A stretch of DNA of 31,245 bases from an uncultured Thermomicrobiales bacterium (GCA_902806355.1 CADCWI010000049.1:1-31245), one strand, 5' to 3'; shown: positions 15,779-23,387, counted from the stretch's first letter. Made by a program: numbers and translations. Notes: generated by a model from the letters alone, not told the origin.

Positions 15779-16015
15779 ATCGGTCTCGTGGTACCACCCT
15801 GGTTCGCACTGGCCTCGCGGCCGGTGCCTCTCTGACTGACTGGTCGTGGATGACCGGTCAGCCGTGCCCGATAGCGGAGGTCCCCGGCGCATCCTAGCGG
15901 TCGTTCGCCATGGGGCGGAGACCGTTCGGTGCGCGGCTCGGAGGTCATGTCGGATCGGGACGGAGGCCGCTTCTCAGCAACGCGGCTCGCTGTACCCCGG
16001 TAACTCGATCCTACC
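15741..16015 (-). promoter_or_regulatory. T-box riboswitch controlling metG (tRNA-Met sensing)
   Basis: The minus strand carries the T-box core AGGGTGGTACCACG (15800-15787). About 150 bases 5' of it is a Stem I region with the AG-bulge wording AGCGAGCCGC. The likely specifier ATG lies at 15948-15946, followed by the purine A as usual. The T-box bulge reads UGGU, which would pair with a tRNA 3' end ACCA, i.e. discriminator A, as in tRNA-Met. AGGG of the core can pair with CCCT at 15774-15771 to form the antiterminator. The competing terminator is at 15741-15778. The start boundary near 16015 is approximate. Confidence 0.85.
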
Positions 16016-16038
16016 GGTCCTCGTCAACGCCAGATTCG

Positions 16039-16068
16039 ATTGTTCAGACATTGTCCCACGATCGTCAA
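16039..16068 (-). promoter_or_regulatory. candidate metG promoter
   Basis: The minus strand has TTGACG (16068-16063), an 18-base spacer and AACAAT (16044-16039). The -35 fits well and the -10 only 4 of 6. It would start the transcript about 20 bases upstream of the T-box Stem I, which is the main reason to believe it. Confidence 0.35.
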
Positions 16069-16185
16069 GTGGTTGTGGCTGCGGTCGTGAAATGTCGCCG
16101 GGAACGAGCCGACCGTTTGCGCTTCGGGAGATCTCGCGCAACAATCGCCGGAACGTGTCGCACGACCAGCAGGGGATAATGGACC

Positions 16186-16632
16186 ATGCCACTCACGGGA
16201 GAATACGATCCAAGTCCATCGGATTGGGCACGAGAGCAGGCCGAGCTGTTCGAGAGTTCGGGAGGCACCAAGGGCAACACGCTGCGCGGGATGCCGATCA
16301 TCCTCATCACCTCCATCGGCGCGCAGAGCGGCAAGTTGCGCAAGACGCCGCTGATGCGGGTCGAGCACGACGGCGAGTACGCTGCCGTGGCGTCGCTCGG
16401 CGGCTCTCCAAAGCATCCGGTCTGGTACTACAACCTCGTCCAGAACCCGCACGTCGAGCTGCAGGACGGACCTGTCAAACGGGATTACCTGGCCCGGGAA
16501 GTGACCGGTGACGAGAAGGCGGTCTGGTGGGAGCGCGCCGTCGCCGCCTATCCCGACTATGCGGACTATCAGGAGAAGACGACCCGCCAGATCCCGGTCT
16601 TCGTCCTCACGCCGATGGAACCTGGCATCTGA
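16186..16632 (+). CDS. nitroreductase/deazaflavin (F420)-dependent oxidoreductase family protein (DUF385)
   Basis: 148 aa, Ddn-like split-barrel family that uses F420H2 or a related flavin to reduce quinones or other substrates. Family pattern: '[20 protein letters not shown]' (the T.G..SG..R..PL strand), '[20 protein letters not shown]' leading into '[14 protein letters not shown]', then '[19 protein letters not shown]' before the last strand 'IPVFVLTP'. It has no signal peptide. Start ATG 16186 follows GGGGATAATGGACC. An F420 function implies that the host makes F420, consistent with Thermomicrobia but not testable here. The 3' end overlaps the convergent gene at 16607 by 26 bases. Confidence 0.88.
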   Translation: MPLTGEYDPSPSDWAREQAELFESSGGTKGNTLRGMPIILITSIGAQSGKLRKTPLMRVEHDGEYAAVASLGGSPKHPVWYYNLVQNPHVELQDGPVKRDYLAREVTGDEKAVWWERAVAAYPDYADYQEKTTRQIPVFVLTPMEPGI

Positions 16633-17110
16633 CGCCATCGAGCGCCCGGAGCTTGGCCGCTATCTTTTCGTGCTTTTCGCGTTCTGATACGACGCCAGCG
16701 GTTGCGTCGAACCCGCGCTGATACAGCTCCCGCAGCGCCCCCCGGCTCACCATCCGCACGGCTCGGTTTCCGACCTGCAACGTCTCATACGGGCCCGAGA
16801 TGCCATCCATCCAGAATTCAATCGCGCTGAACTCTACCTTCAGTCCATCACGTCGTGCCTGTAGGACGTGCCAGTCCTGAATCTCACAGAAGATCCCCGT
16901 TTCCTCCAATACACGTTGGAGCCGTGGGAACTCGTCTTCTGAACAGTTGAGATCGATATCTCGCACCGTGATCGTGAGGTCCTGCGTGAAGGCCCTCACC
17001 GCCATACTGCCATCCAATACCGGGTCGATCCCCAGCGCATCGCAGACAGTCAACACATCGTTCGCGAATGCGAGCAGTTGGCTAACACGATCATCGGCTT
17101 GTTTGCTCAT
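16607..17110 (-). CDS. nucleotidyltransferase-like protein
   Basis: 167 aa from ATG 17110. It looks like a polymerase-beta-type nucleotidyltransferase: Gly34-Ser35 in '[11 protein letters not shown]', then the acidic pair Asp51 and Asp53 in '[14 protein letters not shown]', the usual metal-binding spacing (GS...DxD). Later strands are '[11 protein letters not shown]' and '[13 protein letters not shown]', with '[16 protein letters not shown]' at the end, as in AbiEii/aminoglycoside-nucleotidyltransferase relatives. Substrate unknown; no partner (HEPN or AbiEi-like) gene is adjacent, so a toxin-antitoxin reading is unsupported. The frame continues 25 codons upstream, but the first conserved segment is compatible with the internal ATG. 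Confidence 0.65.
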   Translation of the reverse strand: MSKQADDRVSQLLAFANDVLTVCDALGIDPVLDGSMAVRAFTQDLTITVRDIDLNCSEDEFPRLQRVLEETGIFCEIQDWHVLQARRDGLKVEFSAIEFWMDGISGPYETLQVGNRAVRMVSRGALRELYQRGFDATAGVVSEREKHEKIAAKLRALDGVRCQVPSA

Positions 17111-17244
17111 GTCTGTCTCTGCCTCTGCATATGCGGTGATGCAGGACTTCGGATTCCGGACAGCGTTCTTGATCGCCAGTGACACAGACGATCACCTGGT
17201 GTGACTGTCAATATCGGCTCTTCGGCAGAATAGATCGGTTCGTG

Positions 17245-18366
17245 CTAAAGCAACGCCTTGAGCTTGGTGAAGTCGACGTTGCCACCGCTCAGGATAGCGA
17301 CCGTCCGGCCGCCGTGGCGGGCGCCCGCCTTGCCGGAAAGGAGCGCGGCGACCGATGCCGCCCCGGCCGGCTCGACGAGCACCTTGACCCGCTCGAGGAT
17401 CAAACGCATTGCGTTCACGATCTCGTCGTCGCTTACCAGCACCACATCGTCGACATAATGTTGGATGATGGCCTGCGACAGCTCGCCCGCGAAGGGGGCG
17501 GTCAGCCCGTCGGCGATCGTGTTGATGTGGACCGCCGTTTCCGGCTTACCGGACGCGAGGCTGCGGCTGACGACATCCGCGCCTTCGGGCTCGACGCCGA
17601 TGATCCTTACGTCCGGGCGCTGGCTCTTGACGGCGAGGGCGACGCCGGCGAGCAATCCGCCGCCACCGACCGGGACGACGATCGTCTCGACCTCCGGCAC
17701 GTCCTCCAGAATCTCCAGCCCGACGGTGCCCTGACCGGCGATGATCCCGGGATCCGAGAACGGGGAGATGAAGGTGAGACCGTGCTCCCGCTGGTGCGTC
17801 TCCATGAGCGGGAAGATCGCTTCCATGGTGGGGGAGAAGTGGGTCTCGGCGCCGTAACCCCGGATCGCCTCGACCTTGGTCGGGACCGCCCCTTCGGGCA
17901 TGAAGACGATGGCACGGGTCCCGACCTTCGAGGCGGCGAACGCCAACCCCTGGCCATGGTTCCCCGCCGAGAGGGTAACGACACCGCGCGCGCGCTGTTC
18001 CGGCGACAGCAGCATTGCCGCGTTGAGGGCGCCGCGTGACTTGAACGATCCCGTGCGCTGGAACAACTCCGCCTTGAGACCGAGATCGGTTCCGGTCAGC
18101 CTGCTGAGCGTTGCACTCCGGAGCATCGGCGTCCGGTGAAGGTGCGGCATGATCCGCTCGCGCGCCGCGACAACATGCTCGAACGGCACGTCCTGCCAGG
18201 AAGACGCAGGCGGCGCGGCCTCCTCCGCCAGGTGCTCCATCCCGAGGTGCTCGGCGGCGGCCTCGATGTCGATCTGCTGCGCGGGCTCGTTCCGAATGAC
18301 GGCGGCATCTTCCCGGTTCATGGTGGCATCGGCGCCATTGCTTCGGGACGTCGGTGATGCCGGCAT
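17245..18366 (-). CDS. threonine dehydratase (threonine ammonia-lyase), PLP-dependent
   Basis: Converts threonine (and serine) to 2-oxobutyrate (pyruvate) plus ammonia, the first step toward isoleucine or a catabolic step. 373 aa from ATG 18366, with AAGGAG six bases upstream. PLP lysine Lys109 sits in GSFKSRGA. The phosphate-binding loop is GGGG at 234-237, and the C-terminal signature is 'ILSGGN'. There is no ACT regulatory domain after the catalytic fold, so it is the short type, and ilvA versus tdcB cannot be decided. Oddity: about 45 extra N-terminal residues (Ser/Ala/Glu-rich) precede the catalytic domain. An extended -10 like TATACT lies at 18438-18433 upstream. Confidence 0.92.
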   Translation of the reverse strand: MPASPTSRSNGADATMNREDAAVIRNEPAQQIDIEAAAEHLGMEHLAEEAAPPASSWQDVPFEHVVAARERIMPHLHRTPMLRSATLSRLTGTDLGLKAELFQRTGSFKSRGALNAAMLLSPEQRARGVVTLSAGNHGQGLAFAASKVGTRAIVFMPEGAVPTKVEAIRGYGAETHFSPTMEAIFPLMETHQREHGLTFISPFSDPGIIAGQGTVGLEILEDVPEVETIVVPVGGGGLLAGVALAVKSQRPDVRIIGVEPEGADVVSRSLASGKPETAVHINTIADGLTAPFAGELSQAIIQHYVDDVVLVSDDEIVNAMRLILERVKVLVEPAGAASVAALLSGKAGARHGGRTVAILSGGNVDFTKLKALL

Positions 18367-18485
18367 GCGAAACTCCTTCGATTGCGAGTCGGACGATGCT
18401 GCACACGGCCGTGCGGTGTGCGAGGGTGCACAAGTATACCAACGGGGACGGGCGTTCCTGCCGCTGCGCGCTTCGTCTGTAGCCA

Positions 18486-18887
18486 ATGAAGTCCGCGAAG
18501 GGGCAAGCCTTTGTGACTGATGCATCCAAGCCGATCGTGCCGGACGCGTTATCTCGGAGTCCGCTGATCCGGACCGTCGAATTCGACACGAGGGCGATCG
18601 ATCCCATTGCCGAGGTGCTGGACGTTGCGGCGACAGTCGCCCCGTTCCGGCTGCCGAGCTCGACGGTCTGGCAGATGACAGTGCCGGGCGCGGCCGGGCG
18701 GCCGGTGGCGATGGTGACGCTCTGGCCAGGGATCGGGCGGGTCGACGTCGTAGCGGGACAGGCGACGGTGGTGTTCACAGGAGTGGTCCGGGTCGAACTG
18801 GTACCGGGAGTGGAGGTGCAGTTTCGGCGGGCGAACCGCGAGGTGCTGATCGTTGCGAGGGGGGGCCGGGTGATCGTGCGGGTGTAA
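18486..18887 (+). CDS. hypothetical beta-rich protein
   Basis: 133 aa, divergent from the threonine dehydratase. After a 30-residue polar start it is a succession of strands: 'PSSTVWQMTVPGAAGRPVAM', 'VTLWPGIGRVDVVAGQATVV', 'VRVELVPGVEVQFRR' and 'EVLIVARGGRVIVRV'. This suggests a compact beta domain, perhaps a sandwich or barrel. No signal peptide, membrane segment or cofactor motif is visible, and I do not recognise the family. The start may be ATG 18486 or GTG 18513 (AAGGGG lies before the latter). Codon use is GC-rich at third positions like its neighbours, which supports it being real. Confidence 0.55.
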   Translation: MKSAKGQAFVTDASKPIVPDALSRSPLIRTVEFDTRAIDPIAEVLDVAATVAPFRLPSSTVWQMTVPGAAGRPVAMVTLWPGIGRVDVVAGQATVVFTGVVRVELVPGVEVQFRRANREVLIVARGGRVIVRV

Positions 18888-19071
18888 GCCGAGGAGTCGG
18901 TGGCGCAGGTAGTGGCTGGACTTGTGCCAGCGACGTACAGCAGAGCTGCACCCGTATCGCCATGCAAACACTCGCTCTGAACAGGAACTTGTCCGTCGCA
19001 AACCTTGGCCGCTACAAGAGCGGCCGCCACTACACGTTCATCTACGGGTCAGGTGTTGTGGTGGTTCAGCC

Positions 19072-19183
19072 TCACCCGGCAATGCGGACGAGGCCGGTAG
19101 GGAAGGCGAGGTCATCGTGGGCCAGGGCGTCCCGATCGGGGGCAGCGGCGGGTAGCCGCGCCACGAAAGACCGGTTCCGTATG
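19072..19183 (-). pseudogene. remnant of a sugar epimerase gene (C-terminal end only)
   Basis: The last residues here, 'LAHDDLAFPTGLVRIAG' and stop, match the end of the intact epimerase at 20929 ('LAHDGLAFLTGLFRTAG' and stop) at about 13 of 17 positions. At DNA level 19071-19132 and 20929-20990 are roughly 80% identical in the same orientation. Upstream of this stretch the reading frame loses all similarity to the epimerase, so only the 3' end survives. It lies on the far side of the SRPBCC-TetR operon from the intact copy. Confidence 0.6.
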
Positions 19184-19304
19184 ATCGGTGATGCGGCTGC
19201 TGAAATCCTATACGGGCAACCTAGCGGATCGGCGGACGTGCCGGTGCCTCTTTGGATCGCGGTCCTGCCCGACTCGCGCCCGGCGTCGACCGTCTGCCGA
19301 CCAC

Positions 19305-19333
19305 TTGACATGGCTAACACCGTTAGCTATATT
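19305..19333 (+). promoter_or_regulatory. sigma-70 promoter of the SRPBCC-tetR operon
   Basis: TTGACA (19305-19310), a 17-base spacer and TATATT (19328-19333): a perfect -35, optimal spacing and a 5/6 -10. It is the best promoter in the window. The transcript would start near 19340, giving a short leader with AAGGA before ATG 19378. Confidence 0.85.
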
Positions 19334-19351
19334 GGTGGCTAGCGGTGTTAG
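19314..19351. promoter_or_regulatory. two TetR-type operators overlapping the promoter
   Basis: Operator 1 is CTAAC-acc-GTTAG (19314-19326), within the -35/-10 spacer. Operator 2 is CTAGC-ggt-GTTAG (19339-19351), at the start site. Each is a 5-3-5 dyad, and together they form a larger inverted repeat centred on the -10. Binding would shut the promoter. The TetR gene at the end of the same operon is the obvious ligand (inference), giving negative autoregulation. Confidence 0.8.
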
Positions 19352-19377
19352 CCTTCGATTATCCCAAGGATTAGACC

Positions 19378-19824
19378 ATGAGTACAGCCATCAGCACCAC
19401 GATCGACATCGACGCCAGCCCGGAAGCTGTTTGGGAAGTCCTGACCGATTTTCCTTCCTACGGCGACTGGAACCCATTCATGGACAGGATTGAGGGCACC
19501 CCCGAGGTTGGCTCCAAGCTCGTCGTCCACATGGCTCCCAACGGTGGACGCGGCATGACCTTCAAGCCCACCGTGCTGGCCGCGACCCCGGGCCATGAGC
19601 TTCGTTGGATCGGCAAGCTCGTTTTTGGTGGCCTGTTCGACGGCGAGCACTCGTTTGTCCTCACTCCCAACGCCAACGGCACCACCCACCTGGCCCACAG
19701 CGAGCGCTTCTCCGGCGTCCTCGTCTCCCTCTTGGGGGGCACCTTGAAGAACACCGATGCTGGATTCGGGGCGTTCAACCACGCGCTCAAGCAGCGCGTC
19801 GAGACCGCCGCCCTCCCGCGATGA
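19378..19824 (+). CDS. SRPBCC-domain (START/Bet v 1-like) protein
   Basis: 148 aa. A helix-grip ligand-binding fold of the 'polyketide cyclase/dehydrase' SRPBCC group. The opening strand and helix are typical: 'TTIDIDASPEAVWEVLTDFP' and then 'SYGDWNPFMDRIEG'. They are followed by 'VGSKLVVHMAP', 'HELRWIGKL', 'GEHSFVLTPNANGTTHLAHS' (the E.F.L.p...GT.L.h.e pattern) and the long C-terminal helix 'GFGAFNHALKQRVE'. Such proteins bind or modify small hydrophobic molecules; the ligand here is unknown. The ribosome site AAGGA is well placed. It is the first gene of a two-gene operon and its TGA overlaps the tetR ATG (ATGA). Confidence 0.88.
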   Translation: MSTAISTTIDIDASPEAVWEVLTDFPSYGDWNPFMDRIEGTPEVGSKLVVHMAPNGGRGMTFKPTVLAATPGHELRWIGKLVFGGLFDGEHSFVLTPNANGTTHLAHSERFSGVLVSLLGGTLKNTDAGFGAFNHALKQRVETAALPR

Positions 19825-20363
19825 CGACGGACGCCGAGACCGTAAGGCCCATCGCCCGGGTAGATCGGCGCGCTCAACTCATCGACGCCGCGCGACACCT
19901 GCTCGAAACCGAAGGCCCCGAGGCGATCACCATCCGCCGCCTCGGAGCCGCCGTCGGCATCCGCGGCCCGTCGATATACAAGCACTTCCCGGACAAGGCC
20001 ACGGTCGAGGACGCCCTCACCCTCCTCGGTCTCGCCGAATTGGCCGACGCCCTGCAGGGCGTGCCCCCTACGTTCGCGGAGATTGCCGGCGCGTACCGAA
20101 AGTGGGCACTTAGCCATCCCTACATGCACCAGCTCCTCAACAACCGACCCCTCAACCGGTCGCAGCTGCCCACCGGCCTGGAGGATCGCGCCGCGGCACC
20201 GCTCATCGTCGCCTGCGACGGTGAGCGGGACATGGCTCGTGCCGCCTGGGCCACCATCAAGGGCCTGGTGGACCTGGAGCTCGCTCAGCGGTTTCCTCCC
20301 GATGCCGACCTCGAAGCGGTTTACGCCGCGGCTGCACGCGCCTATGCCAGGACCAGTCCCTGA
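19821..20363 (+). CDS. TetR/AcrR family transcriptional regulator
   Basis: 180 aa. The N-terminal DNA-binding domain covers about residues 13-60: 'RRAQLIDAARHLLETEGPEA' leads to 'ITIRRLGAAVGIRGPSIYKH', then 'FPDKATVEDALTL', i.e. the TetR helix-turn-helix with the 'Y.HF..K' ending. The C-terminal part ('AGAYRKWALSHPYMHQLLNN', then 'ARAAWATIKGLVDLELAQRF') looks like the ligand domain of the WHG/TetR_C_33 type. It is coupled to the SRPBCC gene by a 4-base overlap. It probably represses its own operon through the dyads at 19314-19351, with the effector perhaps also bound by the SRPBCC protein (inference). Confidence 0.9.
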   Translation: MTTDAETVRPIARVDRRAQLIDAARHLLETEGPEAITIRRLGAAVGIRGPSIYKHFPDKATVEDALTLLGLAELADALQGVPPTFAEIAGAYRKWALSHPYMHQLLNNRPLNRSQLPTGLEDRAAAPLIVACDGERDMARAAWATIKGLVDLELAQRFPPDADLEAVYAAAARAYARTSP

Positions 20364-20928
20364 CCACCTGTATGAATGAGAGGGAACGTTTCGACCAGGG
20401 ATATCGTCGGGTTCTCGCGGTGGTTGCAACACGCATCGATCATGAAGGGCGTTGATGACCATGCGGTTCGCGAACGCGCTCGTCGCGGAGCTGGTACAGC
20501 CGTTACGCACCTTCCCATGTTGACCTGATTGCGGGAGGCGGAATGCGGCCACGCCGGGGATTCCCACGCTGTGCCCCGGTGCAGCTGCTCGGTGCGGCTG
20601 CTCGGACAGGATTTTCGGTCGTTTTACTGGCTCAGGGTGACAGGGGAGTCGCGGCTAGGTCATCGTGCGGGTGTACGAGGGGTGGGTTGTCAATGTCGTA
20701 GGGCCGGTCCTGGTGATTGGCCGCATGAGCGAACGAGATGTGTGGGATTCTCGGGATGGCATGGCGCGTTTTCGCGGATGAACGCAATGGACCACCTCCG
20801 GTCGATGGCAGAGCCATCGACTATTGGATTCATTCTTATGGACGTGTTGGGGTAGATACACCCTTCCGTCAAGCGTTCTTGCGGATGAACATAAAGTCCA
20901 TCCCTACGGAATGTCCTGGAACTTCGCC
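20364..20928. other. gene-free stretch after the tetR operon
   Basis: 565 bases with no recognisable gene. The phrase GCGGATGAAC occurs twice (20777-20786 and 20881-20890) with similar flanks, suggesting decayed duplicated DNA. No terminator is evident for tetR or for the epimerase that ends at 20929. Confidence 0.45.
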
Positions 20929-21789
20929 TTACCCGGCGGTGCGGAAGAGGCCGGTGAGGAAGGCAAGGCCGTCGTGGGCGAGGTCGTCCTGGGATGGCGC
21001 CAGCGGGCGCCAGATCGAGGCGGCGGTCGCGATCGTCCGGTTCGTGCTGGTGAACGATTCGATCGAGAGCGGGCCGTCGTAGCCGATCTCCGCGAGGGCG
21101 TCCTGAATGCCAGGCCAGTCGATCCCGTCGTTCCCAGGCGCACCGCGGTCGTTGCCGCAGGCGTGGAAGTGGAAGAGCGAGTCGCCCGCGGCACGGATCG
21201 CTCCCGGGATGTCCCGCTCCTCGATGTTCATGTGGAACGTGTCCAGCAGCAGGCCGACCGCCGGGTGACCGAGGCGATCGATCAGCTCCTTCGTCTGGGC
21301 GACGGTGTTGAACAGGCTCGTCTCGAACCGGTTCAGCGGCTCGATCGCGAGCCGGACGCCAGCATCCCGCGCCTCGTCGGCGAGCGGCCGCAGGTGTCGT
21401 GCGACGCGTTCGATTCGCTCGGCGCGCTCCTCGGCGGACAGGGCGCCGGTCAGGCCAGTTGGCGAGTACATCGGTCCAGCGACGATCCCGGCACCGATGC
21501 CCGCCGCTGCGCGGATGCAGGCGCGAAGGTACTCCTGCGTCGATTCGATCCTCGCCGCGTTGTCGCTGGTCAAGTCACGACCAGGTGCCATGACCGCACA
21601 GACGCTGGCGACGAGGCCGGTCTCCGCGAGCGCATCGGCGACTTCCTCCGCAGTCCAGTCGCCCGGTTGTTCCAGCGGGATCTCGATCAACTCGAATCCC
21701 ATCGTCGCCAGACGCGGGGCCCGCTCTCGGATCACGTTGGTGGTAATCGGAGAATCCCAGATCCAGAGGTTGGCGCCGATCAGATTCAT
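20929..21789 (-). CDS. sugar phosphate isomerase/epimerase (D-tagatose/D-psicose 3-epimerase-like)
   Basis: 286-residue TIM-barrel of the xylose-isomerase-like superfamily. The four metal ligands of the D-tagatose 3-epimerase group are present at almost the textbook positions: Glu150 ('LAIEPLNRFET'), Asp183 ('LLLDTFHMNIEE'), His209 ('FHFHACGNDRG') and Glu244 ('LSIESF'). This predicts Mn/Co-dependent C3 epimerisation of a ketose, although related enzymes act on inosose or other sugars. Start ATG 21789 has GGAG five bases upstream. It follows the sugar ABC genes on the same strand, but a 416-base gap with hairpins separates it from the binding-protein gene. A decayed 3' duplicate lies at 19072. 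Confidence 0.88.
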   Translation of the reverse strand: MNLIGANLWIWDSPITTNVIRERAPRLATMGFELIEIPLEQPGDWTAEEVADALAETGLVASVCAVMAPGRDLTSDNAARIESTQEYLRACIRAAAGIGAGIVAGPMYSPTGLTGALSAEERAERIERVARHLRPLADEARDAGVRLAIEPLNRFETSLFNTVAQTKELIDRLGHPAVGLLLDTFHMNIEERDIPGAIRAAGDSLFHFHACGNDRGAPGNDGIDWPGIQDALAEIGYDGPLSIESFTSTNRTIATAASIWRPLAPSQDDLAHDGLAFLTGLFRTAG

Positions 21790-21870
21790 GGTGGCTCCGT
21801 GTCGTGTCTGCGTGACGTGGCAGGGTGGCTGCCTCCCGAACGACCGGTGCCGCGCCGGGAGATTCCTCAC

Positions 21871-21970
21871 CGGCAATCACGAAGTGATTGATGGGCCGCG
21901 TCCGCTCAATTGCTCCGCAATTGCCTTTTGGCGAATGCGGCCCATCGTCGCAGCGCTCCCTCGGAATGAC
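21871..21970. repeat. dispersed intergenic repeat, copy 2
   Basis: Two mini-hairpins, CAATCAC-gaa-GTGATTG (21874-21890) and CAATTGC-tcc-GCAATTG (21907-21923). The second is framed by ATGGGCCGC (21891-21899) and its complement GCGGCCCAT (21937-21945). The right end, 21947-21970, matches the right end of copy 1 at 21 of 24 bases. The portion ATGGGCCGC to CCTTTTGG corresponds to copy 3. Confidence 0.65.
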
Positions 21971-21976
21971 AAAGAG

Positions 21977-22008
21977 GGCGAGGAAGGACAACGTTGTCCT
22001 TCCTCGCC
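21977..22008. repeat. 32-bp perfect palindrome
   Basis: GGCGAGGAAGGACAAC (21977-21992) is followed directly by its exact reverse complement (21993-22008). As RNA it would fold to a 14-bp hairpin with a 4-base loop. As DNA it is a large symmetric site. There is no T-run on either side. Confidence 0.85.
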
Positions 22009-22151
22009 AATCCGTAGGGGCGGAACCCGGTGTATGGCACACCTTCGCCATTACCTGGCAGGGTGTCCGTCCAACCACCTCGATCGTCTGACGTCTAGTT
22101 CAGCAGGGTGGACACCCGTGCCGCACCGTTGGCTCGCTACCCCATGGATGA

Positions 22152-22199
22152 CCGCCGCTGCGTTTCCAGGCTGGCACCGGTCGGGAAACGCAGCGGCGG
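22152..22199 (-). terminator. stem-loop directly after the binding-protein gene
   Basis: CCGCCGCTGCGTTTCC (22152-22167) pairs perfectly with GGAAACGCAGCGGCGG (22184-22199) over 16 bp, leaving a 16-base loop. It begins six bases past the TAA of the sugar-binding protein. With no T-run, it may act as a partial terminator or protect the upstream mRNA from 3' decay, which would raise binding-protein over epimerase levels (inference). Confidence 0.7.
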
Positions 22200-22205
22200 A
22201 GGACT

Positions 22206-23387
22206 TTAGCGATCCTGCCAGCGTTCCGGGAAGCCGGGCATCTTCTCGCAGCCGCACAGCGCATAGTGCTGTGGTGGCATGTCCGGCTGAAGGTACTGGT
22301 CCAGGTTTTCCTCGGTGATCACCGGCTGCGGCAGCACCCATTCGGCGGGCACCTGCTCGCCGGAGAGGATCATCGTCGCGGCGATGATCGGTGTGCGCCA
22401 TTGGAAGTTGGAGTAGGTCGGGGCAACAGCGGTAAGGTCATCGTCCGACCACTTCTGCAGGAAGTCCTGCTGGTCCTCGCCGGTGATCGGCGGCACTTCC
22501 AGACCGAGGTCCTCGAAGGCCTCGATCGCGGCGACCGCGTCCTGCCCAGCGTCCATCCAGATCCCGTCGATCTGGCCGAAGCGCTCGATGTAGTCGTTCA
22601 CAATCGATTTCACATTGGCACGATCGCCTTCGGAGAACTCGACCCCGACGACGTTGATGTTGTTCTCGCGGAAGATGATGTCCGCCGCCGCCCAGCGCGT
22701 TTCAAGCACGTCGACGCCCGGCAGGATCCGGAGCGCCAGCACGTTGCCGCCTTCCGGCACCTGCTCGACGAGGAATTCCGCAGCATCGGCACCGAAGGCA
22801 TAGCCGCCGATCGGATGGATGAAGGTGACCGGGCAATCGGTATTGACGCCGCGGTCGAAGACGATCACCGGGATTTGGGTACAAGCTTCTTCCACTGCCG
22901 GAGTAAGGGCAGCGGTCGTGTTCGGCGACACGATCAGGGCACTACAGCCCTGCCCGAGCAGGTCGGAGATGTCCGAGATCTGCTTGTTGTCATTGCCCTC
23001 TGCGTCAACGTGCACGAACTCCCCGATCTCCGGATGCAGATCGACTTCGGCCTGCATCGTGGTGAAGCCGGTTACGCGCCAGGGATTATTGACTCCGGCA
23101 TTGGAGAAGCAGATCTTCCACGGTCCTGGCGTCACGTACTGCGAGGTGTCCGCGTATTCGGGCTCGATCGCCTGAATCCAGGGTTGGTCCTCCGGCCCTT
23201 CGGGAGCGATGTCCCGCTGTGCCAGTTGCCGCTCGAAATCCTCCTGGTTGAAGAAGGGCGAGTCGGACGCCGGCGTCGCATCCTGCGCTGTCGCCGGCAA
23301 GACGACCGTCGCGAGCGCAAGCGCCATCACCAGAAAAAGCGCGAAGCTCCTCGGTAGCGGGTGAGTTTGCCGAAGGTAATGCTGCAT
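22206..23387 (-). CDS. sugar ABC transporter substrate-binding protein (RbsB-like)
   Basis: 393-residue exported binding protein of the periplasmic-binding-protein type 1 (ribose/galactose) class. Start ATG 23387 has GGAGGA six bases before it. Signal peptide: basic start, core SFALFLVMALALATVVLP, cleavage after ATA before QDATP. There is no lipobox Cys. The fold landmarks are 'GPWKICFSNAGVNNPWRVTG' (strand 1), 'HVDAEGNDNKQISDISDLLG' leading to 'CSALIVSPNTTAAL', 'IPVIVFDRGVN' and 'GIWMDAGQDAVAAIEAFED'. It should present a sugar to the permeases encoded upstream. Sugar identity is unknown; the adjacent epimerase suggests a ketose or polyol. It is transcribed after the second permease, with a 170-base gap. 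Confidence 0.9.
   Translation of the reverse strand: MQHYLRQTHPLPRSFALFLVMALALATVVLPATAQDATPASDSPFFNQEDFERQLAQRDIAPEGPEDQPWIQAIEPEYADTSQYVTPGPWKICFSNAGVNNPWRVTGFTTMQAEVDLHPEIGEFVHVDAEGNDNKQISDISDLLGQGCSALIVSPNTTAALTPAVEEACTQIPVIVFDRGVNTDCPVTFIHPIGGYAFGADAAEFLVEQVPEGGNVLALRILPGVDVLETRWAAADIIFRENNINVVGVEFSEGDRANVKSIVNDYIERFGQIDGIWMDAGQDAVAAIEAFEDLGLEVPPITGEDQQDFLQKWSDDDLTAVAPTYSNFQWRTPIIAATMILSGEQVPAEWVLPQPVITEENLDQYLQPDMPPQHYALCGCEKMPGFPERWQDR

Larger units (their letters stand above)
21790..22205. other. 416-base gap holding repeat copy 2, a palindrome and a stem-loop
   Basis: Between the epimerase and binding-protein genes. It has no coding potential that I trust. Reading leftward from the binding-protein stop: stem-loop 22199-22152, about 140 plain bases, palindrome 22008-21977, repeat 21970-21871, then about 80 bases before the epimerase start. 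Confidence 0.6.

Noticed and set aside
14303..15835. 510-residue plus-strand frame opposite metG
   Set aside because: It is a mirror frame of a highly conserved gene, common in high-GC DNA, and has no family features.
15722..15892. N-terminal extension of methionyl-tRNA synthetase by 57 codons
   Set aside because: The extension lies across the T-box and its terminator. The GGAGGT before ATG 15721 and the HIGH motif near residue 24 fix the start.
16607..17110. toxin of a nucleotidyltransferase toxin-antitoxin pair
   Set aside because: No adjacent antitoxin, HEPN or AbiEi-like gene; neighbours are metabolic genes on other transcripts.
17546..19030. 494-residue minus-strand frame across the threonine dehydratase and the hypothetical gene
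   Set aside because: Out of frame with the PLP enzyme that shows all motifs; its sequence is Thr/Arg-rich without domains.
20529..20855. 108-residue frame between tetR and the epimerase
   Set aside because: Cys/Arg/Gly-rich composition, no ribosome site, no conserved pattern.
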